A stretch of 64,000 bases of DNA from DATAGF01 sp963813355 (GCA_963813355.1 CAWEYS010000018.1:62001-126000); one strand, 5' to 3'; counted from the stretch's first letter, positions 33,724 through 43,293 are shown. Notes: generated from the sequence alone by a model not told the origin. Program-made: numbers and translations.

Positions 33724-35691
33724 CTACCGGCCGCGCCGCTGGGCGGCCTTGCGCCGGGCGGCCGCCTGCGCGGCCTTCTTCTTCAGCACCGAGGCCTTGG
33801 CCACGCAGAAGTTGCTGATGCCGAGGGGCTTCGGTGTGAAGCGGGTGCCGGTGTAGGGCCAGACGCGCCAGACGTAGCAGGTGCCCGGCCGCATCTTCGA
33901 CTTGGGAGCGCGCAGCTGGCGCTTGCTCGGGAAGCCTGAGTAGACCTTCTTGACCGTCGGGTTCGCGCCCCGGCGCTTCTTGACGACCTTGAAGATCTGG
34001 ACGTTGTAGAGGCGCGTGCCGCGCGGGCCCTTGTGCCACCTCAGCACCGGGCGACGGGTCGGCACGGTCTTGCCGGCCTTGGGCCGCAGCCGGGCCGCGT
34101 TCTGGGACGGCAGAAGGAACTCGGGCTGGACCCTCGGGTTGGCGGCGGTCTGGCCTGGGGCGAGCGGGTTCGTGACCGTGAACGGCTCCGACGTCGTCGC
34201 CGAGGCGTTGCCGGCCCCGTCGATCTGGAGCACCTGGAAGCTGTAGGCGCCGTCCGCGAGGTTGGCGATCGACACCGAGTTCAGCAGGCGAGTCGCTCGG
34301 GCCGATGACGACCGCGCCGCCGGCGCCGACGATCTGCCAGCGCGAGAACGCGCCGGGCTCCGTGGTCCAGCCGAAGGTGATCGATGCCCGGAGGCGGGGA
34401 ACGGCGGCCTCGCGGTGATCGTGGGCGCGACCGGCGGCGTCGTGTCCACCACGAAGGCCCGCGTCGCCTGCGCGCTCGGCTGGCCGAAGGGCGTGAGCTG
34501 GCTGACGCGGAAGGTGTAGGCGCCGTCGGCGAGCGACTGGAACGTCGACTCGGTCTCCGGGCCGCCGTACGGCCCCCGGACCGGGGACGCGCGGCCGGGG
34601 ATCGTCAGGTCCCATGAGGAAGGTGTTGCCTGCGTCGCCGGTCCAGCTGAAGGTGGGCGACGTGAACCGGATCGGGCGTGCTGGGCCCGCCGGTGATCGA
34701 CGGGCGCGGGCGGGATGGTCGAGTCGATGGTGACAGGAAGGGCTCGATCGAGGCGCCGAGAGTTCCCGGCGTTGTCGAACGTCACGACGCGCCACTGCGA
34801 GCTCGGTGCCCTCGGGGAGCGGCGGGGCCAGACGGCGTCCCGCGTTGGCCGAGTAGTCGCCGACGCCGCCGGCGTCGTTGCCGGTTGGCGATCGTGTGCC
34901 ACGTCGATGTCCGCCTCGGTGTCGCGGACACTGCAGCTCGTAGCGGCTCGACGCCCGAGGTCGCGTCGACCCGCGGCGTCCAGCTGAAGGTCGGCTCGCG
35001 CGGCGACTCAGCTCCGCCGGGCGGGTCCAGGCTGGCTGGCTCGCCTGGGCCGCTCGGGACCGAGTCGAACTTGTAGTCGCGGCGAGGGGTCGTCGTACTT
35101 GAAGCCCGCGAGATCCGGTGCCCGCAGGCCGGCGGTGGTCGTCAGCGGCGGTCGGCCGTGGCGCTGTCGGTCGTCCATGCGGTTGGCGACAGAGCGGCGT
35201 GCACGCGGCATCGCCGGCGAGGGCGTCGAGCGCAGTTCGGCGTGATCGTCAAGCGGCCCGCGATCGCCAGCCGGCCGCGTTCGCCGCGGGAGGAGAACCC
35301 GAACGTGATGGTCGGCGCGCCGTTGTCGACGACGATCGGGAGTTGGGCGTAGGCGCTCACCTGGCCGTCGGACTGGACCGCGCGTACGCTGAAGGTGTCC
35401 GCCCCGTCGCCGAGCGCCGGCACGCCGCCGGAGGTGACCGACCCGCGTCCGTGGCACCGAGGCGGACCGACCTGGTATCCGACGATGCTCGTCGCCAGGG
35501 TCGGCCGTGCCCGCGGCCCAGACGTGATCGACGGGGTGCGCGTTCCATCGGGCCGTGCCGGTGTCGCGCCGAGGTTCTCGACCGCCGGGCGCGGCCCAGG
35601 CCGGCGAGGCCACCGCGAGCGCGCCCGCGGCACCCGCGAGGGCGAACGCCGCGAACCGTGGAAGACGCCGTCGTGGCAGCGGACGATCCAT
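33724..35691 (-). pseudogene. Secreted Ig-like repeat protein, paralogue A (many frameshifts)
   Basis: Reconstructed from several frames. It starts MDRPLPRRRLPRFAAFALAG (signal peptide to SPAWAAP) at 35691. Fragments of bacterial Ig/Fn3 repeats follow, for example GADTFSVRAVQSDGQVSAYA and PIVVDNGAPTITFGF near 35.3 kb, and VDTTPPVAPTITARPPFP near 34.4 kb. From about 34290 to the stop at 33724 the frame is intact: GAYSFQVLQIDGAGNAS, then the C-terminal module LRPKAGKTVPTRRPVLRW, YNVQIFKV, KKVYSGFPSKRQL, GTCYVWRVWPYTG and a Lys/Arg-rich tail. At least five breaks lie between 34.2 and 35.6 kb. Either a decayed gene or, judging from the error pattern in the window, an intact gene with base errors. 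Function unknown; probably cell-surface. Confidence 0.65.
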
Positions 35692-35771
35692 GCTCTGCAT
35701 GGAATATCCGGCGGTTTACCCGGCCGCCCCCTCCGTTCGGGGGGTCGTTGCTGTGCCGGAAGACCAGAACG

Positions 35772-35786
35772 CCCGCTCCGAGCGGG
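35772..35786 (-). terminator. Hairpin terminator of Ig-like paralogue B
   Basis: CCCGCT-CGG-AGCGGG on the minus strand, 10 nt after the stop of paralogue B, followed by GTTCT. The remaining 35692-35795 also holds a CCCC/GGGG hairpin near 35727-35745 in the leader of paralogue A. Confidence 0.45.
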
Positions 35787-35795
35787 AGTTTCTGC

Positions 35796-37733
35796 TCAAT
35801 TCCTCCGTGCCGCCCGCCGCCGGGCCTCGGCCTTCTGCCGCAGCACCTTCTTGCTCGCCACGCAGAAGTTGCTCACCCCCAGCGGCTTGCCCGTGAAGCG
35901 CCGCCCCACGAAGGGCCAGACCCGCCAGACGTAGCAGGTGCCCGGCTGCATCTTCACCTTGGGCAGCTTGTAGCGCCGCTTGGTCGGGAACACGGAGTAG
36001 ACCTTCTTGACCGGCGGCGTCGCGCTGGCCGTGAGGCTGCGCAGGACGCGGAAGACCTGGAGGTTGTAGACGGTGGCGTCGGGCCCTCCCCGCCACCGCA
36101 GCACCGGCCGCCGCGTCAGCACGGTCTTGCCCGCGCGCGGGCGCAGGCGCCCGGCGTTCTGGCGCGGCAGCGAGAGCGTGGCCTTCCGCCTCGCCGTGGC
36201 GGGGCCGACGATGGAGAACGCCTCGACAGCGGACGCGGACTCGTTGCCGGCGGCGTCGACCTGGGCCACGCGGAAGTTGTAGGCGCCGGAGCCGAGCGGT
36301 CCCACGGTGGTCGAGGTCAGCGGCGTGTCCGACCCCTGCAGGGCCTTACCGCCCGCGCCTACGACCCTCCAGCGCGCGTACGCGCCGGGCTCGAGGGTCC
36401 AGGAGAAGCCAGGGGTCGAGCTCGAGGTGGGAAACGGCGGCCGCCCCGTGATGACCGGCGCGGACGGCGGCACGGTGTCGACCTCAAACGAGCGGGTGGC
36501 CTCCACGCCCCTCACCCCGACGCCGCTGAGCTGCGAGACGCTGAACGTGTAGTCGCCGTCGGGCAGAGGCTGGAGTAACGCCTGGGTCTGCGGGCCGCGT
36601 CCGGTGGCGACAAGGCTCTCGGTCCCGGCCACTGACACCTCCCAGAGAAAGCTCGGGTGGCTGCCGGTCCACGCAAACGTGGGCCCGGCGACATTCGTGG
36701 GCCCGCTCGGCCCGGCGGTGAACGCCACCGGCCCCGGCACGGTGGGGTCGATGCGGAAGGCGCGCGACTGGCTCTCGCTGCCCCCGACGTTGCCGGCCCG
36801 GTCGTAGGTGCGCACGTACCAGCGCAGCTCGGTGTTGTTGGGGAAGGCCTGGTTGTAGACGTTGGACTGGCGCGCCGTGCGGTACTCGCCCGCCCCGGTG
36901 TGGCTCAGGCGGGCGACCGCCCGGTAGCTCCCGCTGATGCGGACCATCACCTCGTAGCGGTCGATGCCCGAGGTGTCGCCCCCCGGTGCCGGGCCCCAGA
37001 CGAAGGTCGGCTCGGGCGCGACCGTGGCCCCCGGGGTGGGCGCGCGCATCGCGCCCGGGCCCGGCGCGACGCTGTCGAGCTTGAAGGCCGGCGAGGTCCG
37101 CGACCCGCTCTCGTTCCCGGCCCGGTCGGTCGCGTGGCGGGTCCGCCGCGGGACCGGTGCCCTGGGACGAGATCGTCTCGTCGGGCGGGCAGGAGGCGAT
37201 GCCCGCCCCGCCCGAGTCCGAGCAGCGTCCAGTCGATGCGGACGCTGGTGCGGTACCAGCCGTTCGACCCGTTCGGGCTCGACGGGCTGAGGGCCACGGA
37301 GATCGTCGGCGGCGTGCGGTCGACGATCAGCTCTACCGAGCCGTAAGGCCCAGTCGCGACCTGCGGCGGCGGGGGTGGGAGGAGCGGGTCGATCGGCGGG
37401 ATCGGCGCCTGGACGGCGCGGACCCGGAAGGTGTGCGTGTCCGCCGACAGCGGCGTGCGCGTCGCCGACCCGGCGGCCGCGCCGAGGTCGACGACCTCGC
37501 CGTCGAGGCCGCCCTCGTAGTGGTCGATCTGATAGCCGGCATCGGGCGTGGCGGCGGTCCAGGAGAACGTCGCGGCGTTCGCGCTGGTCGCGCCCGACGG
37601 GCTCGACGACGACGCTCGGCGCCGACGGCGCGGCGACGGCGGCCGGGACGACGACCAGGCCGAGCAGCGCGACGGCCGCCAGCCACCCGACGAGGCACGG
37701 ACACCGTGGGTGGGATGCGGACTGCGCGCTCAC
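35796..37733 (-). CDS. Secreted Ig-like repeat protein, paralogue B (frameshifts in the N-terminal third)
   Basis: About 645 residues. ATG 37733 begins MSAQSASHPRCPCLVGWL with a signal peptide ending near AVAAPSAP. Between about 37600 and 37140 the frame shifts at least three times. Corrected, it contains an Ig-like repeat with a probable disulfide (NGWYRTSVRIDWTCSDSG ... GIASCPPDE) and HATDRAGNES. From 37140 the frame is intact: repeats VAPGPGAMRAPTPGA, DRYEVMVRI, ELRWYVRTYDRAGN, FRIDPTVPGPVAF, EVDTVPPSAPVITGRPPFP and AYNFRVAQVDAAGNESAS. The C-terminal module is LRPRAGKTVLTRRPVLRW, YNLQVFRV, KKVYSVFPTKRRY, GTCYVWRVWPFVG and SNFCVASKK. Probably an exported envelope or adhesion protein; no enzymatic motif. 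Confidence 0.7.
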   Translation of the reverse strand: MSAQSASHPRCPCLVGWLAAVALLGLVVVPAAVAAPSAPSVVVEPVGRDQRERRDVLLDRRHARCRLSDRPLRGRPRRRGRRPRRGRRVGDAHAAVGGHAHLPGPRRPGADPADRPAPPTPAAAGRDWALRLGRADRRPHAADDLRGPQPVEPERVERLVPHQRPHRLDAARTRAGRASPPARPTRRSRPRAPVPRRTRHATDRAGNESGSRTSPAFKLDSVAPGPGAMRAPTPGATVAPEPTFVWGPAPGGDTSGIDRYEVMVRISGSYRAVARLSHTGAGEYRTARQSNVYNQAFPNNTELRWYVRTYDRAGNVGGSESQSRAFRIDPTVPGPVAFTAGPSGPTNVAGPTFAWTGSHPSFLWEVSVAGTESLVATGRGPQTQALLQPLPDGDYTFSVSQLSGVGVRGVEATRSFEVDTVPPSAPVITGRPPFPTSSSTPGFSWTLEPGAYARWRVVGAGGKALQGSDTPLTSTTVGPLGSGAYNFRVAQVDAAGNESASAVEAFSIVGPATARRKATLSLPRQNAGRLRPRAGKTVLTRRPVLRWRGGPDATVYNLQVFRVLRSLTASATPPVKKVYSVFPTKRRYKLPKVKMQPGTCYVWRVWPFVGRRFTGKPLGVSNFCVASKKVLRQKAEARRRAARRN

Positions 37734-37786
37734 GTCGCTCCGGCGATCCTATTCGCCGCCGGGCCGCGCGGGCGCGCCCCGCCCTG

Positions 37787-37824
37787 CCCCCCATTCGTCC
37801 AGTCCGTCCTCCCCGGATGGGGGG
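37787..37824 (-). terminator. CCCCCCAT/ATGGGGGG stem-loop after paralogue C
   Basis: Perfect 8-bp arms with a 22-nt loop starting right at the stop of paralogue C and lying in the 91-nt gap before paralogue B. Imperfect pairing extends further outward. It could terminate C or act in the leader of B. Confidence 0.4.
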
Positions 37825-39111
37825 TCAGGCCGGGCGCACGCAGAAGTGGCTGACGCCCACCGGCTCCTTCAGGGGCCGCTCCCCGCGGAAGGGCCAGACG
37901 CGCCAGACGTAGCACGCGCCCCGCGCCAGGGCCTTCTTGCGCGGCACCACGAAGCGGCGCCGGTGGGGGAAGGCCGAGACCACCTTGCGCAGCTTCGCGC
38001 CGTCGACGACCCGGAAGACCTGGACGTTGTAGGTCCGGGCCCGCGGACCCGACCGCCAGCGCAGCGTGGGGCGCACGCTGAGCAGCGTGGCGCCCACCTG
38101 GGGGGTGAGCCGGCGCACGTTGCGCATCGGCAGGCGGATGCCCGGGGCGAGGCGCGGCAGCACGACGAAGGCGTCGGTGGCGGGCGGGCCGGAGTTGCCC
38201 GCGAGGTCGGTCTGGCGCGCCTCGAACACGTACGAGCCGGAGGCCAGGCGGCTCGGCGTCACGTCGCCGGCCGCGACGCTGGCGGGGCCCTGCGCGAGCG
38301 CGCCGCTGGCGCGCAGCACGCGCCAGGTGACGACGGCCCCCGGCTCGAGCCCGCCCCACGAGTAGCGGGGCGTGTTGCGCGAGTCGCGCTGGGCGGTCGA
38401 CCGGCGCAGCGTCAGCGCGCCGGGCGCGGCGGTGTCGATCGAGAACCCGTACGACGCCGGCGGCCCCTCGACCCCCACGAGATTCCGCTGCGCGACGCGG
38501 AACTGGTAGCTCCCGTCCGGGAGCGGGGCCGGCACGACCTGGCCCGTGGCGGTCGGCACCTCGCCCGTCTGGACCGGCGTCCCGGCCGGGTTCAGGATCG
38601 ACCAGCGCGACGAGACCCGCGCCGCCGCTCCAGGTGAAGGTCGGGCTGGGCGTCCGGGTGATGGCGGGCGGCGCGCCGGTGATCGTCGGCGGCCCGGGGG
38701 AGGTGGCCACGCGGATGTAGCGCCGCGCGGTCGGGAGCGGTGTCCGTGACCGTGTCCCCGCCGGCCGACGGCCCGGACGAACCAGCGCAGCCGCGTGTCG
38801 TCCGGGAGGGCGACCGTCGCGGTGGCGTTGCGGGCGTCGACGACGCGGCGTCGGCCACCTTGATCGGCCCCGACGCGAGCTCCACGTAGACCTCGTGCGC
38901 GCGACGGGAGCCCGAGCAGCTGCCCAGCCAGCCGAAGGTCGGCCGCAGCCCGACCACGGCGTCGTCGTCGGGGCTCGATCGGGTCGAGCGGCGCGCCGAC
39001 GGCGGGCGCCGCGAGCGCCAGGACGGCGGTGAGCGCGAGCGCGGCGGCGCACCAGAAGCGCGCGAGGCCGCGGGTCCGGAACGCGCACCGCCGAGGCGCC
39101 GCGCACCGCAC
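37825..39111 (-). pseudogene. Secreted Ig-like repeat protein, paralogue C (many frameshifts)
   Basis: GTG 39111 starts VRCAAPRRCAFRTRGLARFW, and the signal peptide AAALALTAVLALAAPAVGAP follows. Corrected N-terminal sequence reads DDDAVVGLRPTFGWLGSCSG and HEVYVELASGPIKVADA, with at least four breaks between 38990 and 38590. From about 38620 to the stop the frame is intact: SRWSILNPAGTPVQTGEV, SYQFRVAQRNLVGVEG, SIDTAAPGALTL, VTWRVLRASG, SYVFEARQTDLAGNSGPP, and the shared C-terminal module LLSVRPTLRWRSGPRARTYN, VQVFRV, GACYVWRVWPFRG, GVSHFCVRPA. First of three tandem paralogues in transcription order (C, B, A). Surface role inferred only from export signal and repeats. Confidence 0.65.
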
Positions 39112-39268
39112 GGAGTCTCCGGGGGAGGGTCGCACAGGGGCGCGATCGTATCGCTCCTCGACCCGAACGCTGGTCCAGGGTTGACCTGGTCGCAGGGAGG
39201 GGATACTAGGATGGCCTTCGCGCCGGGCGCCCCGCAGGGCGGGCACCGAGGGCGCAGAAGTCCTCCCC

Positions 39269-40390
39269 GTGGCCAGCGCTCTGGCGATCCAGAACCCGGA
39301 CGAGCTCGGCCCCCACCTCGAGGGGTGGGACCGGCTCGCCCTGATGCGCCGCCAGCCGTACGCCGCCCCCGACTGGATGCTCTCCTGGTGGCGCCACGCC
39401 GCCCCGGCGTCGAGCCGGCTGCTCGTGGTGGTGGTGCGCGACGGCGGCGAGGTCATCGGCGTCGCCCCCTGGCACCAGCACCGCCTGCGCACCGGGCTGC
39501 GGGTGGCGCGCCTGCTGGGCACGGGCCACCGGGTCGAGCCGCTCGCCCTGCCGGGCCGGGAGGGCGAGGTGGCCGGCGCCGTCGGCGCCGCCTTCGACGC
39601 GCTGGCGGGCGGTCCCGGGGCGCTGGCGCTCGACCGCATCGACGCCCGCTCGCCGTGGCCGGTCCTGCTGGCCCGCGAGAGCCCGGGCGGCGGGCGGGTC
39701 GCCGACCGCGAGCTCACCGGGGCCCCGGTCGTGCGGCTCGAGGGGAGCACGTACGAGGAGTGGCTCCGCGGGCACAGCCGCAACTTCCGCGAGCAGCGCA
39801 CCCAGGCCCGGCGGCGCTTCGAGCGCGAGGGCGCGACGATCCGCATGGCCGAGGAGCCGGCCGACGTGGACGCCGCCATCGCGGCCTTCGCCCGGATCAC
39901 CGCCGACCGCTGGGAGCCGCCGCCCTGGGGCGAGCCGCGCGGCGACGGGGTGGAGGGGATGCTCCACGAGGCCGCCCGCGCGATGGTCCCGGCCGGGCGG
40001 ATGCGCGTCTGGGTGCTCGAGGTCGAGGGGCGCCTGGTCTGCGTGCAGGTCTTCGTGGTCGCCGACGGCGAGGTCGGCTACTGGAACGGCGGCTTCGACC
40101 CCGAGTGGTCGCGGCTGCGGCCCGGCTTCGAGACCATCGTCCGCGCGATCGAGCACGCCTTCTCGAGCGGCGACCGCCGGGTGGACCTGGGCGGCGGCGC
40201 GAGCGCCTACAAGCGCCGCCTCACCGACGCCGACGCGCCCCTCGCCGCCGCCATGGTCCTGCCCGGCGGCCGCGACCTGCCGGTGCGGAGGGCGCAGCTG
40301 GTGCCGGCGCGGCTCGACCGGCTCCTCGTCCGGGGCGCCAAGCGCCTGCCCCCCCGGATCAGCGAGCCGCTTCGCCGCCTGCGTCGCTGA
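39269..40390 (+). CDS. FemAB/CelD-like GNAT acyltransferase, copy 1
   Basis: A 373-residue protein with two GNAT-like halves, as in CelD/BioF2-type proteins of polysaccharide loci. Segments: PDWMLSWWRHAAPASSRLLV, WLRGHSRNFREQRTQARRRF, VWVLEVEGRLVCVQVFVV, GYWNGGFDPEWSRLRPGFE and LGGGASAYKRRLTD. Those relatives acylate or aminoacylate cell-envelope glycans or peptides; the substrate is unknown here. Start GTG 39269; TACTAG near 39204-39209 is a possible -10. Convergent with, and homologous to, the next gene, whose 3' end it overlaps by 32 nt. Confidence 0.78.
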   Translation: MASALAIQNPDELGPHLEGWDRLALMRRQPYAAPDWMLSWWRHAAPASSRLLVVVVRDGGEVIGVAPWHQHRLRTGLRVARLLGTGHRVEPLALPGREGEVAGAVGAAFDALAGGPGALALDRIDARSPWPVLLARESPGGGRVADRELTGAPVVRLEGSTYEEWLRGHSRNFREQRTQARRRFEREGATIRMAEEPADVDAAIAAFARITADRWEPPPWGEPRGDGVEGMLHEAARAMVPAGRMRVWVLEVEGRLVCVQVFVVADGEVGYWNGGFDPEWSRLRPGFETIVRAIEHAFSSGDRRVDLGGGASAYKRRLTDADAPLAAAMVLPGGRDLPVRRAQLVPARLDRLLVRGAKRLPPRISEPLRRLRR

Positions 40391-41543
40391 CGGCCGCGCC
40401 CTCGCCCCTCATGCGCCGGCGGGCGCGGCGCAGCCGGTCCTGGACTCCGGGCGGCAGACGCCGGGCCGCCATGCGCGCCCGCCCCCGCAGGCGCCGAGGC
40501 GCCGTCGCGGCCCGCATCAGCGGGTAGGAGGCGCCCCGCGGCAGGAGCGTCGCCCAGGCGACCGGGTCCTCCACGTCGGCGAGCCGGAGCTTGTAGTGCT
40601 GCTGGCCCTCGCCGAAGTCCAGGCGCCGGTCGCCGAGGGCGAAGCAGTCCTCGATGGCGCGGTAGAAGAGGGCCATCATCGGCCGCACGGGGCCCCAGTC
40701 GGGCTGCCAGGCGCCGTTCCAGGCCATGGCCTCGCCGCCGGCGGCGAAGACGATGAGCGCCGCCACGACCCGGCCGTCGGCCTCCATGGCGTAGAGCCTC
40801 ATGCGGCCCGGGCCGAGCATGCGCTCGCCGGCGTCGCGGAGCATTGCGAGCGCGTCGGGCCGCCAGAGCCGCGACCGGTCGCCCCACCGCGTCTCGTGGA
40901 GCCGGCCGAACGCCTCGAGCGCGCGCTCCATCCCCTCTCGGTCCTCGGCGCGGACGATCGTGGCGCCGCGGGCGGCCACGCGCTTGGCGGTCCGCCGCAC
41001 GTCGCGGCGGGCGTTCTGGCTGCGGCCGGCCATCCAGGCGTCGAAGCTGCCGGCGCTCATCGAGAGCGCCTGGCCGGGGATGCGGAACTCCCACAGCAGC
41101 CGGGCCCCCGCGGCCCCCGGCCAGGCGCGCGCGAGGCCGCGCGGCCAGGCGGCATCGGCGTCGACCCGCTCCAGGCTCACGACGGCGGGACGGGGCTCGG
41201 ACCGCCCCAGGGTCTGGGCGACCAGCGTCCAGACCGCGGGCTCGTGGCCTGGGGCCGCCAGGATGCCCGCCCTCTGCGGCAGCGACGGGGTCCCGAAGAG
41301 CCGGACCGCCGGCCGGCGCCGGGGGCCGTCGTGCAGCAGGAAGGGGGCGAGCCCGACCAGCCGCCCGCCCTGGCGCACCGCCACCACCCGCGGCCGGGCG
41401 CCGGCCGGGGCGAGGTGCCGCCACCAGGCCATCAACAGGTCGGGGGACGAGCCGGGCCGCGCGCAGGTGACGGCGAGCTCGTCCCACTCCCGCGCGATGC
41501 CGTCGAGGCTCCGCGGGTCGTCGAGCAGGTCCGCGGTCCGCAT
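40359..41543 (-). CDS. FemAB/CelD-like GNAT acyltransferase, copy 2
   Basis: A 394-residue paralogue of the convergent neighbour. Equivalent segments align in order: PDLLMAWWRHLAPAGARPRV, WMAGRSQNARRDVRRTAKRV, RLYAMEADGRVVAALIVF, AWNGAWQPDWGPVRPMMA and FGEGQQHYKLRLAD. ATG 41543. The Arg/Ala-rich C-terminal tail (RLPPGVQDRLRRARRRMRG) overlaps the other gene. The tail-to-tail pair looks like an inverted duplication. Envelope glycan modification is the likely role, given the polysaccharide operon nearby. Confidence 0.78.
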   Translation of the reverse strand: MRTADLLDDPRSLDGIAREWDELAVTCARPGSSPDLLMAWWRHLAPAGARPRVVAVRQGGRLVGLAPFLLHDGPRRRPAVRLFGTPSLPQRAGILAAPGHEPAVWTLVAQTLGRSEPRPAVVSLERVDADAAWPRGLARAWPGAAGARLLWEFRIPGQALSMSAGSFDAWMAGRSQNARRDVRRTAKRVAARGATIVRAEDREGMERALEAFGRLHETRWGDRSRLWRPDALAMLRDAGERMLGPGRMRLYAMEADGRVVAALIVFAAGGEAMAWNGAWQPDWGPVRPMMALFYRAIEDCFALGDRRLDFGEGQQHYKLRLADVEDPVAWATLLPRGASYPLMRAATAPRRLRGRARMAARRLPPGVQDRLRRARRRMRGEGAAVSDAGGEAAR

Positions 41544-41615
41544 GAGGGCCCACCCTAGCCGGGCCGCGGGGTCAAAGGAGACCCGCGCGGCCCGGCTGGG
41601 CGCAGGCGGCCCGGA

Positions 41616-42932
41616 CTAGCCGGTGACCGCGGGGATGCGCTGCTGCGAGACCCGGGTGAAGCGCGTCGTCGCGGCAGCCGTGACCCGCCTCGCCTGGGCG
41701 GCGGTGGCCACGACCGTGTTGGTGCGGCTGCCGACCAGCCCGATCGGCGCCTGGAGCACGATCCTCACGGTCCTGCTCTGGCCGGGGCGCAGGTCACCGA
41801 CCCGCCAGACGATGCGCTTGCCCACCTGGTGGGGGCGCTTGCTGCTGGTGCGGTACGAGAGCCCCGACGGCAGCCGGTCGGACACGACCACGTCGCGGGC
41901 GGTGACCCTCCCCACGTTGCGCACGGTGATGATGTAGGGGATCTGGGACCCCGACTTCAGGGTCTTCGGGGCGGTCTTGATGACCACCAGCCTCGGCGCG
42001 GAGGCTCTCTTCACGCCGCTGGCCGACGTCGTGCCGGAGTTGGTGAAGGCCACGTTGACCGAGGCCGTGTAGGTGCGGGGGACCATGAAGCCGGTCTCCT
42101 GCGGCCCGGGGCCCGTCGATGTCGGCGGGCGGGCGGCCCGCGTGAGCTCGACGCCGTTGGAGGTGACCGTCACGGTCGCCGTCCCGGCCCCCGCCGGGGA
42201 CAGCGTCACCGTCGCGGTGCCGCTCGGGCCGAATGTCACCTGGCTGGCGCTCAGCGTGCCGCCGGTGGCGGCAAGGGTCGCGCTCGCGCCGGGCGTGCCC
42301 GTCACGGTGAGCGTGGTCGGCGCGCCCGCGGCGGACGAGGCGCTCGCGGCCGAGATCGACACCGGCCCGGCCGCCTTCTTGCCGGAGGCCAGCGCCCGGA
42401 TCTGCTGCGCCCGGGCGTTGAGGGTCGCGTCGGAGGTCGGGGTGGTCGGGTCGGCCTGGCCGAGGATCATCCAGACCGCGGTCTGGATGGCGCCGGCCTC
42501 GAGGCTCGGGTTGGGCGAAGCGGCGATCAGAGCATCCGCCTCCTGCATGAGCCAGCCTGCCTCAGCGTGGGCCGGGTTCGCGAGCTCGGGGGCGTCGGCG
42601 GCGGTCTGCAGCACCACCTGGTAGGTCGTGCCCGGGCCGATCGGATTCAGGGAGTCGATGCAGAAGGCCTGCACGATGGTGGACGTCCCGCCGGCGGGCG
42701 TCACCTGGAGCTGGAACTGCCCCGGCGCCGTCGGGCCCACCTGGCCTCCGCCGGGGAGGTTGACCGTGACCTGGCTGTATTCAGGATCGGTGTCGAGCAG
42801 CACGATCTGCGCCGGGGTGGCGGCTCTGGCGGGCAGCGCGAACGCGAGGGCCAAAAGCACCCCAAGCCCCAGAAGCGCCAAAAGGCGCGGTCGGCCCGAG
42901 CCGCTGTGTGGATTTCGGTTCCCTCTCGTCAC
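41616..42932 (-). CDS. Secreted thioester-domain surface protein with DUF11 repeat
   Basis: A 438-residue exported protein. GTG 42932 is chosen because GGAAGGGAG lies 7 nt upstream and the signal peptide (RLLALLGLGVLLALAFALPA) follows; longer in-frame starts lack a site. Residues ~85-155 look like a thioester domain: VQAFCIDSL supplies Cys91 and GAIQTAVWMILG supplies Gln150, the pair that forms an internal Cys-Gln thioester in TQXA/TED adhesins. Next comes an Ig-like region (TTLTVTGTPGASATLAATGG). A DUF11/CARDB-type domain follows near 300-390 (IKTAPKTLKSGSQIPYIITV, VGDLRPGQSRTVRIVLQA). No sortase motif or C-terminal anchor helix, so it is probably released or held non-covalently. Confidence 0.75.
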   Translation of the reverse strand: MTRGNRNPHSGSGRPRLLALLGLGVLLALAFALPARAATPAQIVLLDTDPEYSQVTVNLPGGGQVGPTAPGQFQLQVTPAGGTSTIVQAFCIDSLNPIGPGTTYQVVLQTAADAPELANPAHAEAGWLMQEADALIAASPNPSLEAGAIQTAVWMILGQADPTTPTSDATLNARAQQIRALASGKKAAGPVSISAASASSAAGAPTTLTVTGTPGASATLAATGGTLSASQVTFGPSGTATVTLSPAGAGTATVTVTSNGVELTRAARPPTSTGPGPQETGFMVPRTYTASVNVAFTNSGTTSASGVKRASAPRLVVIKTAPKTLKSGSQIPYIITVRNVGRVTARDVVVSDRLPSGLSYRTSSKRPHQVGKRIVWRVGDLRPGQSRTVRIVLQAPIGLVGSRTNTVVATAAQARRVTAAATTRFTRVSQQRIPAVTG

Positions 42933-43293
42933 CGGTGGTCTCCCTTCCATGGCCTGGGGCGATGTCCTGCCGCCGAGAACGCGCGCGGAGTCTACGGATC
43001 CGCGCCTCGGCGACCCACCCCAGTCGCCTGAGCCGGTGCGGTTCGGGGACAGCCTCCCCGGCTCCGGAGGCATACTGACGGCGGCAGTCTATGTCGGCGG
43101 GCGAACTGTGGTGAACCTCCCCGTTGGGGTAGAGGGCCGCCCGTGACAGGCCAGGACCCACGTCGCCATCGGCCGCCCGCCCGTGTAGGGGCCGCCTGGG
43201 CCGCCTCGGCACGACTTCACCGAGTTTTGACAGGTTTCAGACCTCGGAACGGCCAGGTGCCCCAGGTTGACACCCGGAGGCGGCTCGGGCAGC
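42933..43293. other. 361-nt divergent intergenic region
   Basis: No gene is supported. It must hold both promoters. A TTGACA hexamer sits at 43227-43232, within the AT-richest patch, followed by an AGGT-TTCAG-ACCT hairpin; no convincing -10 for the + strand gene is seen. Several GC hairpins occur in the part next to the thioester gene. Confidence 0.4.

Noticed and set aside
33724..39111. Clear-cut pseudogene array
   Set aside because: Breaks are single-base and of the same insertion type seen in essential genes such as mdh, so sequence error explains them at least as well as decay.
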